A DNA stretch of 6,388 nt from Syntrophomonas sp. UBA4807 (GTDB lineage Bacteria > Bacillota > Syntrophomonadia > Syntrophomonadales > Syntrophomonadaceae), in contig DHGD01000111.1 of the NCBI GenBank assembly GCA_002402575.1, positions 3,753-10,140 on the forward strand, given 5' to 3'. A program made the position numbers and the translations under genes. How positions within the stretch are numbered: the first letter of the stretch is position 1; each line of letters opens with the position of its first letter. Under the pieces are notes generated by a model. The model did no database searches. It was not told the origin of the DNA and saw nothing but the letters and a program-made list of their open reading frames with translations. Below are positions 1-6,075 of the stretch, in pieces.

Positions 1-23
1 GGGAACCCCGGTTACCATCCTGG
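1..23 (+). repeat. Direct repeat, copy 1 (left of sbcDC)
   Basis: The first 23 bases recur at 5293-5315 with 21 of 23 identical, differing only at repeat positions 8 (C here, T in copy 2) and 16 (C here, A in copy 2). If a 3-base gap (TAA, 24-26, here only) is allowed, the match extends over CAAG. In this copy the sequence lies in the open frame of the truncated small gene and reads GNPGYHPG. Its second half also forms a short inverted repeat, GTTACC/GGTAAC around ATCCT. The repeat may extend left beyond the window. Confidence 0.5.
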
Positions 24-111
24 TAACAAGGGGGTGGTCGTTCTGACGAATACGGAATTGTTATTGCTGTTAGCGGTAATTGTTTCTATTCTAGCCCTCA
101 TAAAGCATTAG
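1..111 (+). CDS. C-terminal fragment of a small hydrophobic-tailed protein, 5' end outside the window
   Basis: The first reading frame is open from base 1 to a TAG stop at 109-111 and gives 36 residues. The fragment starts with a Gly/Pro/Asn-rich stretch (GNPGYHPGNKG), continues through VVVLTNTE, and ends in a run of Leu/Ile/Val/Ala from residue 20 to 34 capped by K-H. This is the layout of a small protein with one C-terminal membrane-spanning helix and a glycine-rich front. It resembles in general style small sporulation-associated or envelope proteins of Firmicutes, but I do not recognise the family and name no function. The start is off the left edge, so length and ribosome binding site are unknown. 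A strong stem-loop begins on the last base of the stop codon, as expected for a real gene end. The alternative is that the frame is open by chance; the compositional pattern makes me lean towards a gene. Confidence 0.4.
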   Translation, partial: GNPGYHPGNKGVVVLTNTELLLLLAVIVSILALIKH

Positions 112-146
112 GGCTGTAACGTCTACATAATGTAGAGCAACAGCCC
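111..146 (+). other. Two-part stem-loop at the end of the truncated gene
   Basis: An outer 7-bp stem pairs GGGCTGT (111-117) with ACAGCCC (140-146). Inside it, TCTACAT (122-128) pairs with ATGTAGA (130-136), in practice 5 bp with an ATAAT loop. The two stems are separated by a small internal loop (118-121 against 137-139). It starts on the last base of the TAG stop of the upstream fragment, the usual place for a transcription terminator or a 3'-end-stabilising hairpin. No T-run follows on the plus strand and none follows on the minus strand, so it is not a standard intrinsic terminator. The pairing is directly visible; the role is inferred. Confidence 0.55.
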
Positions 147-359
147 CGCAATGAAGATTATTCGTACCAGGAGACGCAACCGGGCTAACACTCCCTGCTG
201 GCTCCTATTCATATTGTAACGTGTGGTATATGACTTTGCAACATCTGGTCGCCTGTAAGAATAACAGAGGTACCGAAAAAAAGCCGGGACGAAGAAAAAG
301 GAAATAATTTGGCAAATCACGAAGGATGTTGAAAAATAGATCACAAAGCAGGTGACCGC
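147..359 (+). promoter_or_regulatory. Gene-free leader of the sbcDC operon with weak promoter candidates
   Basis: No gene is supported here. The sbcDC promoter should lie in this stretch or further upstream, but nothing strong is visible. One candidate is TTGCAA (236-241), an 18-base spacer and AATAAC (260-265). Another is an extended -10 element, TGGTATATG (224-232), without a good -35. The last 90 bases before sbcD are purine-rich on the plus strand (several A and GA runs from 275 to 350). I see no LexA-type palindrome or riboswitch that I would defend. The region ends in the sbcD ribosome binding site AGGTG (351-355). Confidence 0.25.
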
Positions 360-1604
360 ATGAAAATTATCCACACCTCGGATTGGCATATTGGGCGTTC
401 CTTGTATGGGCGCAAGCGTTATGAGGAGTTTGAAGCCTTTCTTAACTGGCTGGCCGATTACATAACAATTGAAGCAATCGATACTCTCCTCATATCTGGG
501 GATGTATTTGACAATATCGCTCCCAGCAATCGGGCTCAGGAGCTGTATTACCGGTTTCTGTGCCGGGTGGCGGATTCGCCTTGCCGTCATGTTGTTGTAT
601 GTGGGGGCAATCATGATTCTCCATCTTTTTTGAATGCACCCCGAGAAGTGTTGCGTCATCTCAATGTTCATGTGGTAGGCTGCATATCAGACGCGATAGC
701 TGATGAGGTTATCGTCCTATCGGACAAGCAAGGAGATCCGGAACTGATAATCTGTGCGGTTCCATATCTTAGAGACCGGGATGTGCGCCGCGCCGAGGCC
801 GGAGAAAGCTATGAGGACAAAGGACGCAAGCTGATCGATGGGATTAGGACTCATTACAAGAGTGTTTGCGAGGAGGCCGAACGAATTCGCCATGAGCTAG
901 ATACAGACGTGCCGATCATAGCTATGGGGCATTTGTTTACTGCTGGCGGGCAGACCGTTGACTCGGACGGGGTGCGCGACTTATATGTGGGCTCACTAGC
1001 CCATGTTGAACGGGATGTTTTCCCGCCTAGCATCGATTATTTAGCCCTGGGCCATTTGCATGTACCCCAGAGAGTTGCAGGGTGCGACCATTTAAGGTAT
1101 TCCGGCTCTCCTATCCCCATGGGCTTTGGGGAGGCCGGGCAGGAAAAAACTCTGTGTCAGGTGGTATTTGACAACAGAAAGCCGTTTGTTACGGACATTC
1201 CCGTGCCTGGATTTCAGGAATTGGCGACTATAAAAGGCGATTGGGAACATATTGCTTCCCGCCTGGAAGAATTGCAGAGCCGGGACACCACTATTCTCAT
1301 TGATATTGTCTATACCGGAAAACAGCTCAAAGGAGACCTGCGCGACCGTTTGGATGAGCTTACCGCCCACACCAAACTGGAGATTTTGCGCATCAAGAAT
1401 GAGCGCTTAGCTGAGCGCACAGTTGTCAGCCCGCTTGACGGTGTAACCCTGGCCGATTTAAGCATTGACGAGGTTTTCAAAAGATGCCTGGATTCCTGCC
1501 AAGTACCGCCAGAGCAGCAAGAGGAACTGATTAACACCTACCGTGAGGCGGTCTTGCTGGTCAATACTGAGGATAACAGGGTGGCTGCGGAAACGGAGAG
1601 CTGA
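360..1604 (+). CDS. sbcD: SbcD, nuclease subunit of the SbcCD (Mre11-Rad50 type) complex
   Basis: This 414-residue protein is the metallophosphoesterase subunit of SbcCD. With SbcC it forms a Mn-dependent, ATP-controlled nuclease that cleaves DNA hairpins and trims blocked double-strand ends in the cytoplasm on the nucleoid. The five Mre11-type phosphoesterase motifs are in order: DWH with D8 and H10; GDVFD with D48; GNHD at 83-86 with the catalytic N84/H85; GH at 190-191; and GHLH at 231-234 with H232/H234. All expected metal and catalytic residues are present. Residues about 280 to 400 form the C-terminal capping region that contacts SbcC. Length is close to the usual near-400 residues. The ATG at 360 is chosen because translation starts directly with the conserved MKIIHTSDWH beginning and AGGTG lies 5 bases upstream. 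Only 2 bases separate it from sbcC, so the two are surely co-transcribed. Nothing is broken or unusual. Confidence 0.97.
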   Translation: MKIIHTSDWHIGRSLYGRKRYEEFEAFLNWLADYITIEAIDTLLISGDVFDNIAPSNRAQELYYRFLCRVADSPCRHVVVCGGNHDSPSFLNAPREVLRHLNVHVVGCISDAIADEVIVLSDKQGDPELIICAVPYLRDRDVRRAEAGESYEDKGRKLIDGIRTHYKSVCEEAERIRHELDTDVPIIAMGHLFTAGGQTVDSDGVRDLYVGSLAHVERDVFPPSIDYLALGHLHVPQRVAGCDHLRYSGSPIPMGFGEAGQEKTLCQVVFDNRKPFVTDIPVPGFQELATIKGDWEHIASRLEELQSRDTTILIDIVYTGKQLKGDLRDRLDELTAHTKLEILRIKNERLAERTVVSPLDGVTLADLSIDEVFKRCLDSCQVPPEQQEELINTYREAVLLVNTEDNRVAAETES

Positions 1605-1606
1605 AG

Positions 1607-4600
1607 ATGAGGATAATAAATGTTCGCTTCAAAAACCTGAACTCTCTGGTAGGTAGTTGGAGTATTGATTTTACACATCCGGCCTATACCGCTGATGGCA
1701 TTTTCGCCATCACTGGACCTACCGGAGCTGGCAAGACCACCATTTTAGACGCCATTTGCCTGGCCTTATACGGGCGCACCCCCCGCCTTAACAAGGTAAC
1801 CAAGAGTACCAACGAGATAATGTCCCGGCTCACCGGGGATTGCTTTGCCGAAGTGTGCTTTGAAACTCAGAGCGGTCGTTATCGCTGCCAGTGGAGTCAG
1901 CATAGGGCCCGCAATAAGGCGGAGGGCGTGCTGCAACAGTACAAACATGAGCTTTCCTATGCGGATAGCCGCGAAATAATCGAATCCAGGCCAAGTGAGA
2001 TAGTAGGGCAAATTGAGTCTATTACCGGTATGGATTATGAACGCTTTACCCGCTCCATGCTGTTGGCTCAGGGCGGATTTGCGGCCTTTCTCCAAGCCCC
2101 TTCCAATGAACGGGCACCTATTTTAGAGCAAATCACTGGCACTGAAATCTACAGCCAGATTTCCATGAAGGTGCATGAACGGAGAGCGGAAGAGGCCAGA
2201 GAACTGGAAAAGCTTAAAGAGAAGGCTGCCGGAATAAAACTGTTGGCCGATGAGGCCCGGCGGGAATTACAGGCCGATCTTGAAAAGAAGCTGGCACTGG
2301 AGCCTCAGTTCACTGAACAGAGAGATAAGACCAGACAAGCTATCTTATGGCTTGCGGGCATTGCCCGGCAAGAACAAGAACTTACGAAATTGCAGGCCAG
2401 GCATACTGAACTTGAACAGCGGGCGGAGATGTTCAAACCAGAGTTGGAGAAATTGGATAAAGCTCGTCGGGCCAGGGAACTTGAAGGGGATTATGCAAAA
2501 ATAGCCGGTAAGCGAGATGAACAAAATAGAGAACTCGCTGAGCTTGACATCAATCAGGAAAGGCTGCCCGCAGCCGAAAAGGCCTGGGAAGATGCCGCCA
2601 GTTTTCGCAATACGGTTAAAGACCTACTCTTAGAAGCACAACTTCAACAGCAGCAGGAAATGCTGGTCATCAAATCGGTCCGCGAACTGGATATCAAAAT
2701 AGACCATAAAACCCAGCAGGTTGATAATCTGCTTCGAGAGATTTCTGACTCAGAAAAGGCACTCAATGAGACTCAAAGCAGCATTGTAGATATTAAAATA
2801 CTACTGGAAAAGTACCACTTAGGCCTTGATGAGATTCAACAATACCTGGATAACAATGCGGTCGATGCCCGGTTAATTGAAGATCTGGCGGCAGTTAAGC
2901 AGATTTTTGATGCCGTTAGAGATACGGACACCCAATACCGCGCGGCTCAAGATAGACGGAGCAAGGATTACAGGAACATCGAAAAAGCCGAATCGGCGCT
3001 CGTCGGTCTCAATTCAAAGTATGAAGAGATTGATCTTGAAACCCGGCATTTGACTGATAAGCATGAGTCGCTGGGCGAAGCTATTGAAAAATTGCTGGAA
3101 GGCCGTCTACTGGATGATTGGCGGCATGAATTGGATGCTCTTAGAGAACGGAAAAATAATTTGGAGAAGCTTGAAGAGAGTCAGAACAACATAACCGCGA
3201 CCAGCGATTCGCTGCAAGAAGCTGCCGACAAGCGAGACCGGCTCACGGCTGTTCAAGCGGGTTTGATTCAAGATGTTCAGTCAGCGGCAAGCCAGCAACG
3301 GCAGCTTGAAAATGAAGTCCATCTCCTGGAAACACAGCTGGACCTATTAAAACGCATTCAAAGCCTGGAAGAGCAGCGCGCTGTTTTACAAGACGGTCAG
3401 CCCTGCCCGTTGTGCGGCTCGATCCATCACCCCTATGCAGAGGGTAATATACCCCTGCCCAATGAAACCGAGTCGGCGCTGAAAAACGCCAGAAGTGAGC
3501 TAAACAACTTATCCGATAAGTTATCGAATTTGAAAATAAGCCAGGCTGAAATCGCCAAAGATCTAGAGCAGTTATATGATAAGGAAGCGGCGCTAAAACT
3601 GACCCTGGCCAGGGAGGGCAGCATAAGCTCTGATTTAATCAAAGCGCTGAATATTGCGGTGACGGATGACAAGCTACCGGAGGCCATATCCCGAGAAATA
3701 GAAAGGGTTGCGACTCAGGCAGCCAAGTGTTGCCAGTTGATTGCTGCAGTCGAGCAAAAACGCCAAGAAGAACAGAAGTCGTCAAAAGCCCTGGAGCAAA
3801 TCAAGAAATCCCTGGTTGATGCTGAAAAGAAACTAAGTGATTGCCGACATGATTTGGAATTGGCCCAAAAACAGTATGGCTTGACTAATGAGCAATGTGA
3901 AACCTTACAAAAGCAAAATAATCAAGCCCGCAAACAGGCTAGCATTCTTGTCAAGCAGTACGGTGTAGACGACCTTTCGGTGAATAATTTAAATATTGTG
4001 TTTGAAAATCTCACCCAGCGCCGCAATAAATGGCAAATCAAACTGGCTGAGAAAGAGACCCAGGGGAATTTGAAAAACGCCCAGGTAATTGAACTGGCCA
4101 AAACACAAACCCTCCACCAGAAATTGAGTGATCAATTACAGACCAGGCGGCGTACTCTTGAGACTGAGCAGGATGATTTAGGCGGATTAAAGCTCCAGCG
4201 CCACAGTCTCTATGCTGACAAAAACCCAGATGATGAAGAAAATCGACTAGCGGGTAACGTACAAGATGCAGAAGCCAAGCTGGAGGGGGCAAATGACAGC
4301 CTCCGCAATGCTGAACAGGAACTGAAAACCCTCCAGGAGAGAATAGCAGCGGCAACTACATCAACCCAGGTTAGAGCGCAGGATTTAGCCCCTCTGGAAC
4401 AGGTTTTCCGGGCCCGTCTGACTCGCTTGGGATTCGCAGACGAAGCTGATTATCGGGATTCGCGCCTGGATGAGGCTGAGCATGTGGAGTTGCATAATAA
4501 GGCGGAAAGCCTGAGAAAAGAACAGCTGGAAACATCGGCGCTTATACAGAATAAAACCGAAGCTCTTAATACTGAGCGGGAGCGCAGTGTTACCGATCAG

Positions 4601-5287
4601 CCCCAAAGTGCATTGGAAAAGGATTTGTCTGAGCTGGATAACGCTATCGGCACCATACAGCAAGAAATCGGCGCCATCAAGCAGCGCCTGGATGAAGATG
4701 AACAAGCCCGTCAGGGCCAAATGGAATTAAAGAAAAATATTGATTTACAGGCCCAGGAACTGGCGCGCTGGACCAATCTGCACAGCCTGATAGGGTCGGC
4801 TGATGGCAAGAGATACCGCAACTTTGCCCAAGGGCTGACCTTACAGACCATGGTTTCTTATGCCAATCAGCAGTTGAGCAAAATGACCGATCGCTACCTC
4901 TTGGCAACTGACAACAACGAGCTTTTAGAGTTGAATGTTATAGATAATTACCAGGCTGGTGAAATCAGGTCGACCAAGAACTTATCCGGCGGGGAATGCT
5001 TTATTGTCAGCCTGGCCCTGGCTTTAGGCCTATCCCGCATGGCCAGCCACAATGTCAGGATTGATTCCTTTTTCCTGGATGAAGGCTTTGGCAGCCTGGA
5101 TGAATATGCTTTGGACACTGCCCTGGAGACCCTGGCCGGTTTAAACCAGGATGGAAAGATCATAGGGGTCATTTCACACGTTCCCGCGCTTAAAGAACGC
5201 ATCGGCACCCAAATAGAAATAATACCCCAGACCGGCGGAAGAAGCGTTATTAATGGACCTGGCTGTGAAAAAGTGATGACTGATTAG
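1607..5287 (+). CDS. sbcC: SbcC, Rad50-like SMC-family ATPase subunit of SbcCD
   Basis: This 1226-residue ABC/SMC-type ATPase dimerises, clamps DNA and gates the SbcD nuclease. The N-terminal ATPase lobe carries Walker A GPTGAGKT at 37-44 and the Q-loop glutamine at 155 in LLAQGGF. Two very long charged Glu/Lys/Gln-rich coiled-coil arms follow, about 180-590 and 610-1080. At their midpoint sits the Rad50 zinc hook CPLC, C600 and C603, which joins two complexes. The C-terminal lobe has the ABC signature LSGGE at 1126-1130, Walker B ending in LDEGF with D1158/E1159, the D-loop GSLD at 1162-1165, and the H-loop histidine H1191 in ISHV. Length is somewhat above the 1050-1130 typical of well-known bacterial members, all in the arms, which vary freely. 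The ATG at 1607 follows GGAGAG (1595-1600) at 6 bases and begins with the conserved MRIINVRFKNLNSL. The ribosome binding site lies inside the end of sbcD, suggesting translational coupling. No clear intrinsic terminator follows. Confidence 0.97.
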   Translation: MRIINVRFKNLNSLVGSWSIDFTHPAYTADGIFAITGPTGAGKTTILDAICLALYGRTPRLNKVTKSTNEIMSRLTGDCFAEVCFETQSGRYRCQWSQHRARNKAEGVLQQYKHELSYADSREIIESRPSEIVGQIESITGMDYERFTRSMLLAQGGFAAFLQAPSNERAPILEQITGTEIYSQISMKVHERRAEEARELEKLKEKAAGIKLLADEARRELQADLEKKLALEPQFTEQRDKTRQAILWLAGIARQEQELTKLQARHTELEQRAEMFKPELEKLDKARRARELEGDYAKIAGKRDEQNRELAELDINQERLPAAEKAWEDAASFRNTVKDLLLEAQLQQQQEMLVIKSVRELDIKIDHKTQQVDNLLREISDSEKALNETQSSIVDIKILLEKYHLGLDEIQQYLDNNAVDARLIEDLAAVKQIFDAVRDTDTQYRAAQDRRSKDYRNIEKAESALVGLNSKYEEIDLETRHLTDKHESLGEAIEKLLEGRLLDDWRHELDALRERKNNLEKLEESQNNITATSDSLQEAADKRDRLTAVQAGLIQDVQSAASQQRQLENEVHLLETQLDLLKRIQSLEEQRAVLQDGQPCPLCGSIHHPYAEGNIPLPNETESALKNARSELNNLSDKLSNLKISQAEIAKDLEQLYDKEAALKLTLAREGSISSDLIKALNIAVTDDKLPEAISREIERVATQAAKCCQLIAAVEQKRQEEQKSSKALEQIKKSLVDAEKKLSDCRHDLELAQKQYGLTNEQCETLQKQNNQARKQASILVKQYGVDDLSVNNLNIVFENLTQRRNKWQIKLAEKETQGNLKNAQVIELAKTQTLHQKLSDQLQTRRRTLETEQDDLGGLKLQRHSLYADKNPDDEENRLAGNVQDAEAKLEGANDSLRNAEQELKTLQERIAAATTSTQVRAQDLAPLEQVFRARLTRLGFADEADYRDSRLDEAEHVELHNKAESLRKEQLETSALIQNKTEALNTERERSVTDQPQSALEKDLSELDNAIGTIQQEIGAIKQRLDEDEQARQGQMELKKNIDLQAQELARWTNLHSLIGSADGKRYRNFAQGLTLQTMVSYANQQLSKMTDRYLLATDNNELLELNVIDNYQAGEIRSTKNLSGGECFIVSLALALGLSRMASHNVRIDSFFLDEGFGSLDEYALDTALETLAGLNQDGKIIGVISHVPALKERIGTQIEIIPQTGGRSVINGPGCEKVMTD

Positions 5288-5292
5288 CCGCA

Positions 5293-5315
5293 GGGAACCT
5301 CGGTTACAATCCTGG
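5293..5315 (+). repeat. Direct repeat, copy 2 (right of sbcDC)
   Basis: Near copy of bases 1-23 (21 of 23 identical), beginning 6 bases after the sbcC stop codon. The inverted repeat seen in copy 1 is damaged here (GTTAC followed by GGCAAG). Read in the same phase as copy 1 it gives GNLGYNPG, in a frame that stays open from 5284 to 5520 but has no start codon before the repeat. It could be a remnant of a paralogue of the small gene at the left edge, or a dispersed intergenic element. Confidence 0.5.
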
Positions 5316-5520
5316 CAAGCGCAGCGGTGTCAGTAATTGCCGCCAGGACATCTCGCCGGAAAACAAGACGCGGGGGCGGGCCTGGCGACGCGACAACGCC
5401 CTCCGCAAATCCCAACGCGCGGACGTATCCCTGCTTTTTTTCGGGCATATCCAAGCGTGGGGCGGTTGTTTGACAAGCTCAACCCCCTGCTTTGACGGCT
5501 GTTTATATGCGTCACGATAA
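5316..5520. other. GC-rich intergenic stretch without a convincing gene
   Basis: From about 5316 to 5465 the base composition rises to roughly two thirds GC, above the sbcDC genes and far above the AT-rich DNA from 5742 on. A plus-strand frame is open from 5284 to the TAA at 5518-5520 but has no start codon near its beginning. A minus-strand frame (5330-5551) would need a GTG start with no spaced ribosome binding site. Neither looks like a protein. Local inverted repeats are present, such as GCGGGGGC around 5370 against GCCCTCCGC around 5398-5406. A T-run at 5433-5439 is not directly preceded by a good hairpin, so I do not call a terminator for sbcC. Decayed coding sequence or an intergenic repeat are both possible. 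Confidence 0.35.
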
Positions 5521-5521
5521 T
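5492..5521 (+). promoter_or_regulatory. Candidate sigma-A promoter pointing at the antisense side of the first Spo0E-like gene
   Basis: TTGACG (5492-5497), an 18-base spacer and GATAAT (5516-5521) match the TTGACA/TATAAT consensus at 5 of 6 bases each. Transcription would start near 5528 on the plus strand and run through the stem-loop at 5526-5575 into the gene at 5583-5741 in antisense. No plus-strand gene that it could serve is seen downstream. It may be chance. Confidence 0.3.
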
Positions 5522-5525
5522 ATGG

Positions 5526-5575
5526 CCGAACGGTTCTGTATACTGCGTCACCGCCTGTTACAGGACTGCGTTCGG
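5526..5575. other. Long imperfect stem-loop between the convergent sbcC and Spo0E-like genes
   Basis: CCGAACG (5526-5532) pairs with CGTTCGG (5569-5575) and GTTCTGTA (5533-5540) pairs with TACAGGAC (5559-5566) with one G-T pair. The result is a 15-bp stem interrupted only by a 2-base bulge (5567-5568). The loop holds a further GCG/CGC pairing around TCAC. It lies 7 bases past the stop of the minus-strand Spo0E-like gene, so it may end or protect that transcript, although no T-run follows on that strand. Confidence 0.55.
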
Positions 5576-5582
5576 GTTATGG

Positions 5583-5741
5583 TCACGGCACTTTATGCTT
5601 GGCCTGGGCGCGGTAATATAAGACGATCAACTCATCCAGCTTCCTGCTTAGTTTGATTACCTCAGGGTCCTGTAGCCCCTTCTTTTCCCCCAGATTGGTA
5701 AGCTGCCGGCGAAGATGTTCTATCCTTGTTATGATATCCAA
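5583..5741 (-). CDS. Spo0E-like aspartyl-phosphate phosphatase (first of two), TTG start
   Basis: This 52-residue protein has the Spo0E-family pattern: an amphipathic first helix (ITRIEHLRRQLTNLG), a turn (KKGLQDPEV), and a second helix starting with the family motif S-x-x-L-D, here SRKLD at 32-36. Family members form a two-helix hairpin and dephosphorylate the response regulator Spo0A~P, thereby delaying sporulation; the exact target here is inferred. The length matches the short YisI/YnzD-like members rather than the longer B. subtilis Spo0E. The start is TTG at 5741-5739: no in-frame ATG exists, and TGGAG lies 7 bases upstream on the minus strand. A TTG four codons further upstream (the TTG-TGG just before AGT-AGC) lacks such a site. 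It is 50% identical over 52 ungapped positions to the gene at 6076-6240. A candidate promoter lies about 70 bases upstream, and a terminator separates it from the second gene. Confidence 0.85.
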   Translation of the reverse strand: MDIITRIEHLRRQLTNLGEKKGLQDPEVIKLSRKLDELIVLYYRAQAKHKVP

Positions 5742-5815
5742 GTTGCTACTCCACAATTTTGATCGAATCCGCTCCGTTTCTCTGTTTGGGCAGGATTACA
5801 TATCTCGATCAGCTT

Positions 5816-5845
5816 ATAATATTACAAATTAGACCAATTTTTCAA
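5816..5845 (-). promoter_or_regulatory. Candidate sigma-A promoter of the first Spo0E-like gene
   Basis: On the minus strand, TTGAAA (5845-5840), an 18-base spacer and TATTAT (5821-5816) match the consensus at 4-5 of 6 bases each in AT-rich DNA. The predicted start near 5809 would give a leader of about 68 bases before the TTG start codon. The 18-base spacer is slightly long, and AT-rich DNA gives chance matches. Confidence 0.4.
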
Positions 5846-5935
5846 CAATCCTCTATTAAAATCAAAAATGTATTAAAGGCTGCATTAAATAAATGCGACC
5901 AAGGTAGCTTAAATCAAGGTTGCCCTATGCCTAAT

Positions 5936-5956
5936 AAAAAAAGAGCCTTCAGGCTC
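5936..5956 (-). terminator. Rho-independent terminator of the second Spo0E-like transcript
   Basis: Read on the minus strand, GAGCC, loop TGAA, GGCTC (5956-5943) is followed at once by seven T (5942-5936) and then ATTAG. A GC-rich stem with a tetraloop and a T-run is the classic intrinsic terminator. It lies about 120 bases past the stop of the minus-strand gene at 6076-6240 and upstream of the candidate promoter of the next gene, so it divides the two Spo0E-like genes into separate units. The opposite strand has no T-run after the hairpin. Confidence 0.8.
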
Positions 5957-6075
5957 GAAAAGATATATTGATGAATCAAAAGAGGGCTTATAGTTGGTCA
6001 TGTTTGGATATGATTATGGTATTGCTCTGTAAACCAGGGTTTGTTCAAGTTCTGCGGTAATTGCCTTAAATGTGT

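Larger units (their letters stand above)
5742..6075. other. AT-rich spacer between the two Spo0E-like genes
   Basis: This 334-base stretch contains no well-supported gene. From the right it holds the 3' untranslated part of the second Spo0E-like transcript with a doubtful 27-codon overlapping frame (6014-6097), the intrinsic terminator at 5936-5956, and the candidate promoter and leader of the first Spo0E-like gene (5742-5845). Plus-strand frames of 70 and 29 codons exist but have no ribosome binding site and overlap the minus-strand signals, so I treat them as chance. Confidence 0.6.

Noticed and set aside
1..60. GGGAA followed by GGTTACCATCC (also in copy 2) recalls the core of the cobalamin riboswitch
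   Set aside because: The following conserved parts (the CCCGC and ACTGT-like segments) are missing in both copies, and copy 1 lies in a reading frame. A covariance search with RF00174 would settle it; a hit above threshold would overturn this.
151..219. Short plus-strand frame beginning MKIIRT, similar to the MKIIHT start of sbcD
   Set aside because: Only the first few codons resemble sbcD, no ribosome binding site precedes it, and it stops after 22 codons. It is probably coincidence rather than a duplicated gene start.
123..671. 182-codon minus-strand open frame
   Set aside because: More than half lies antisense to the catalytic N-terminus of sbcD, which carries clear Mre11 motifs, and the rest is hydrophobic only because of A-rich plus-strand DNA.
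3390..3440. CxxC motif in the middle of sbcC as a possible separate zinc protein or fusion
   Set aside because: This is the normal Rad50/SbcC zinc hook at the tip of the coiled coil.
5470..5475. Exact TTGACA hexamer as a second promoter
   Set aside because: No acceptable -10 element lies 16-18 bases downstream.
5330..5551. 73-codon minus-strand frame in the GC-rich block
   Set aside because: It needs a GTG start without a spaced ribosome binding site, crosses the long stem-loop, and its translation (Arg/Pro/Cys-rich) looks like GC-rich noise.
5759..5971. 70-codon plus-strand frame in the AT-rich spacer
   Set aside because: It has no ribosome binding site, and it overlaps a minus-strand promoter candidate and a clear minus-strand terminator.
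5971..6060. 29-codon plus-strand frame starting MNQKRAYSW
   Set aside because: No upstream ribosome binding site or promoter is visible, and it lies opposite the 3' region of the second Spo0E-like transcript.
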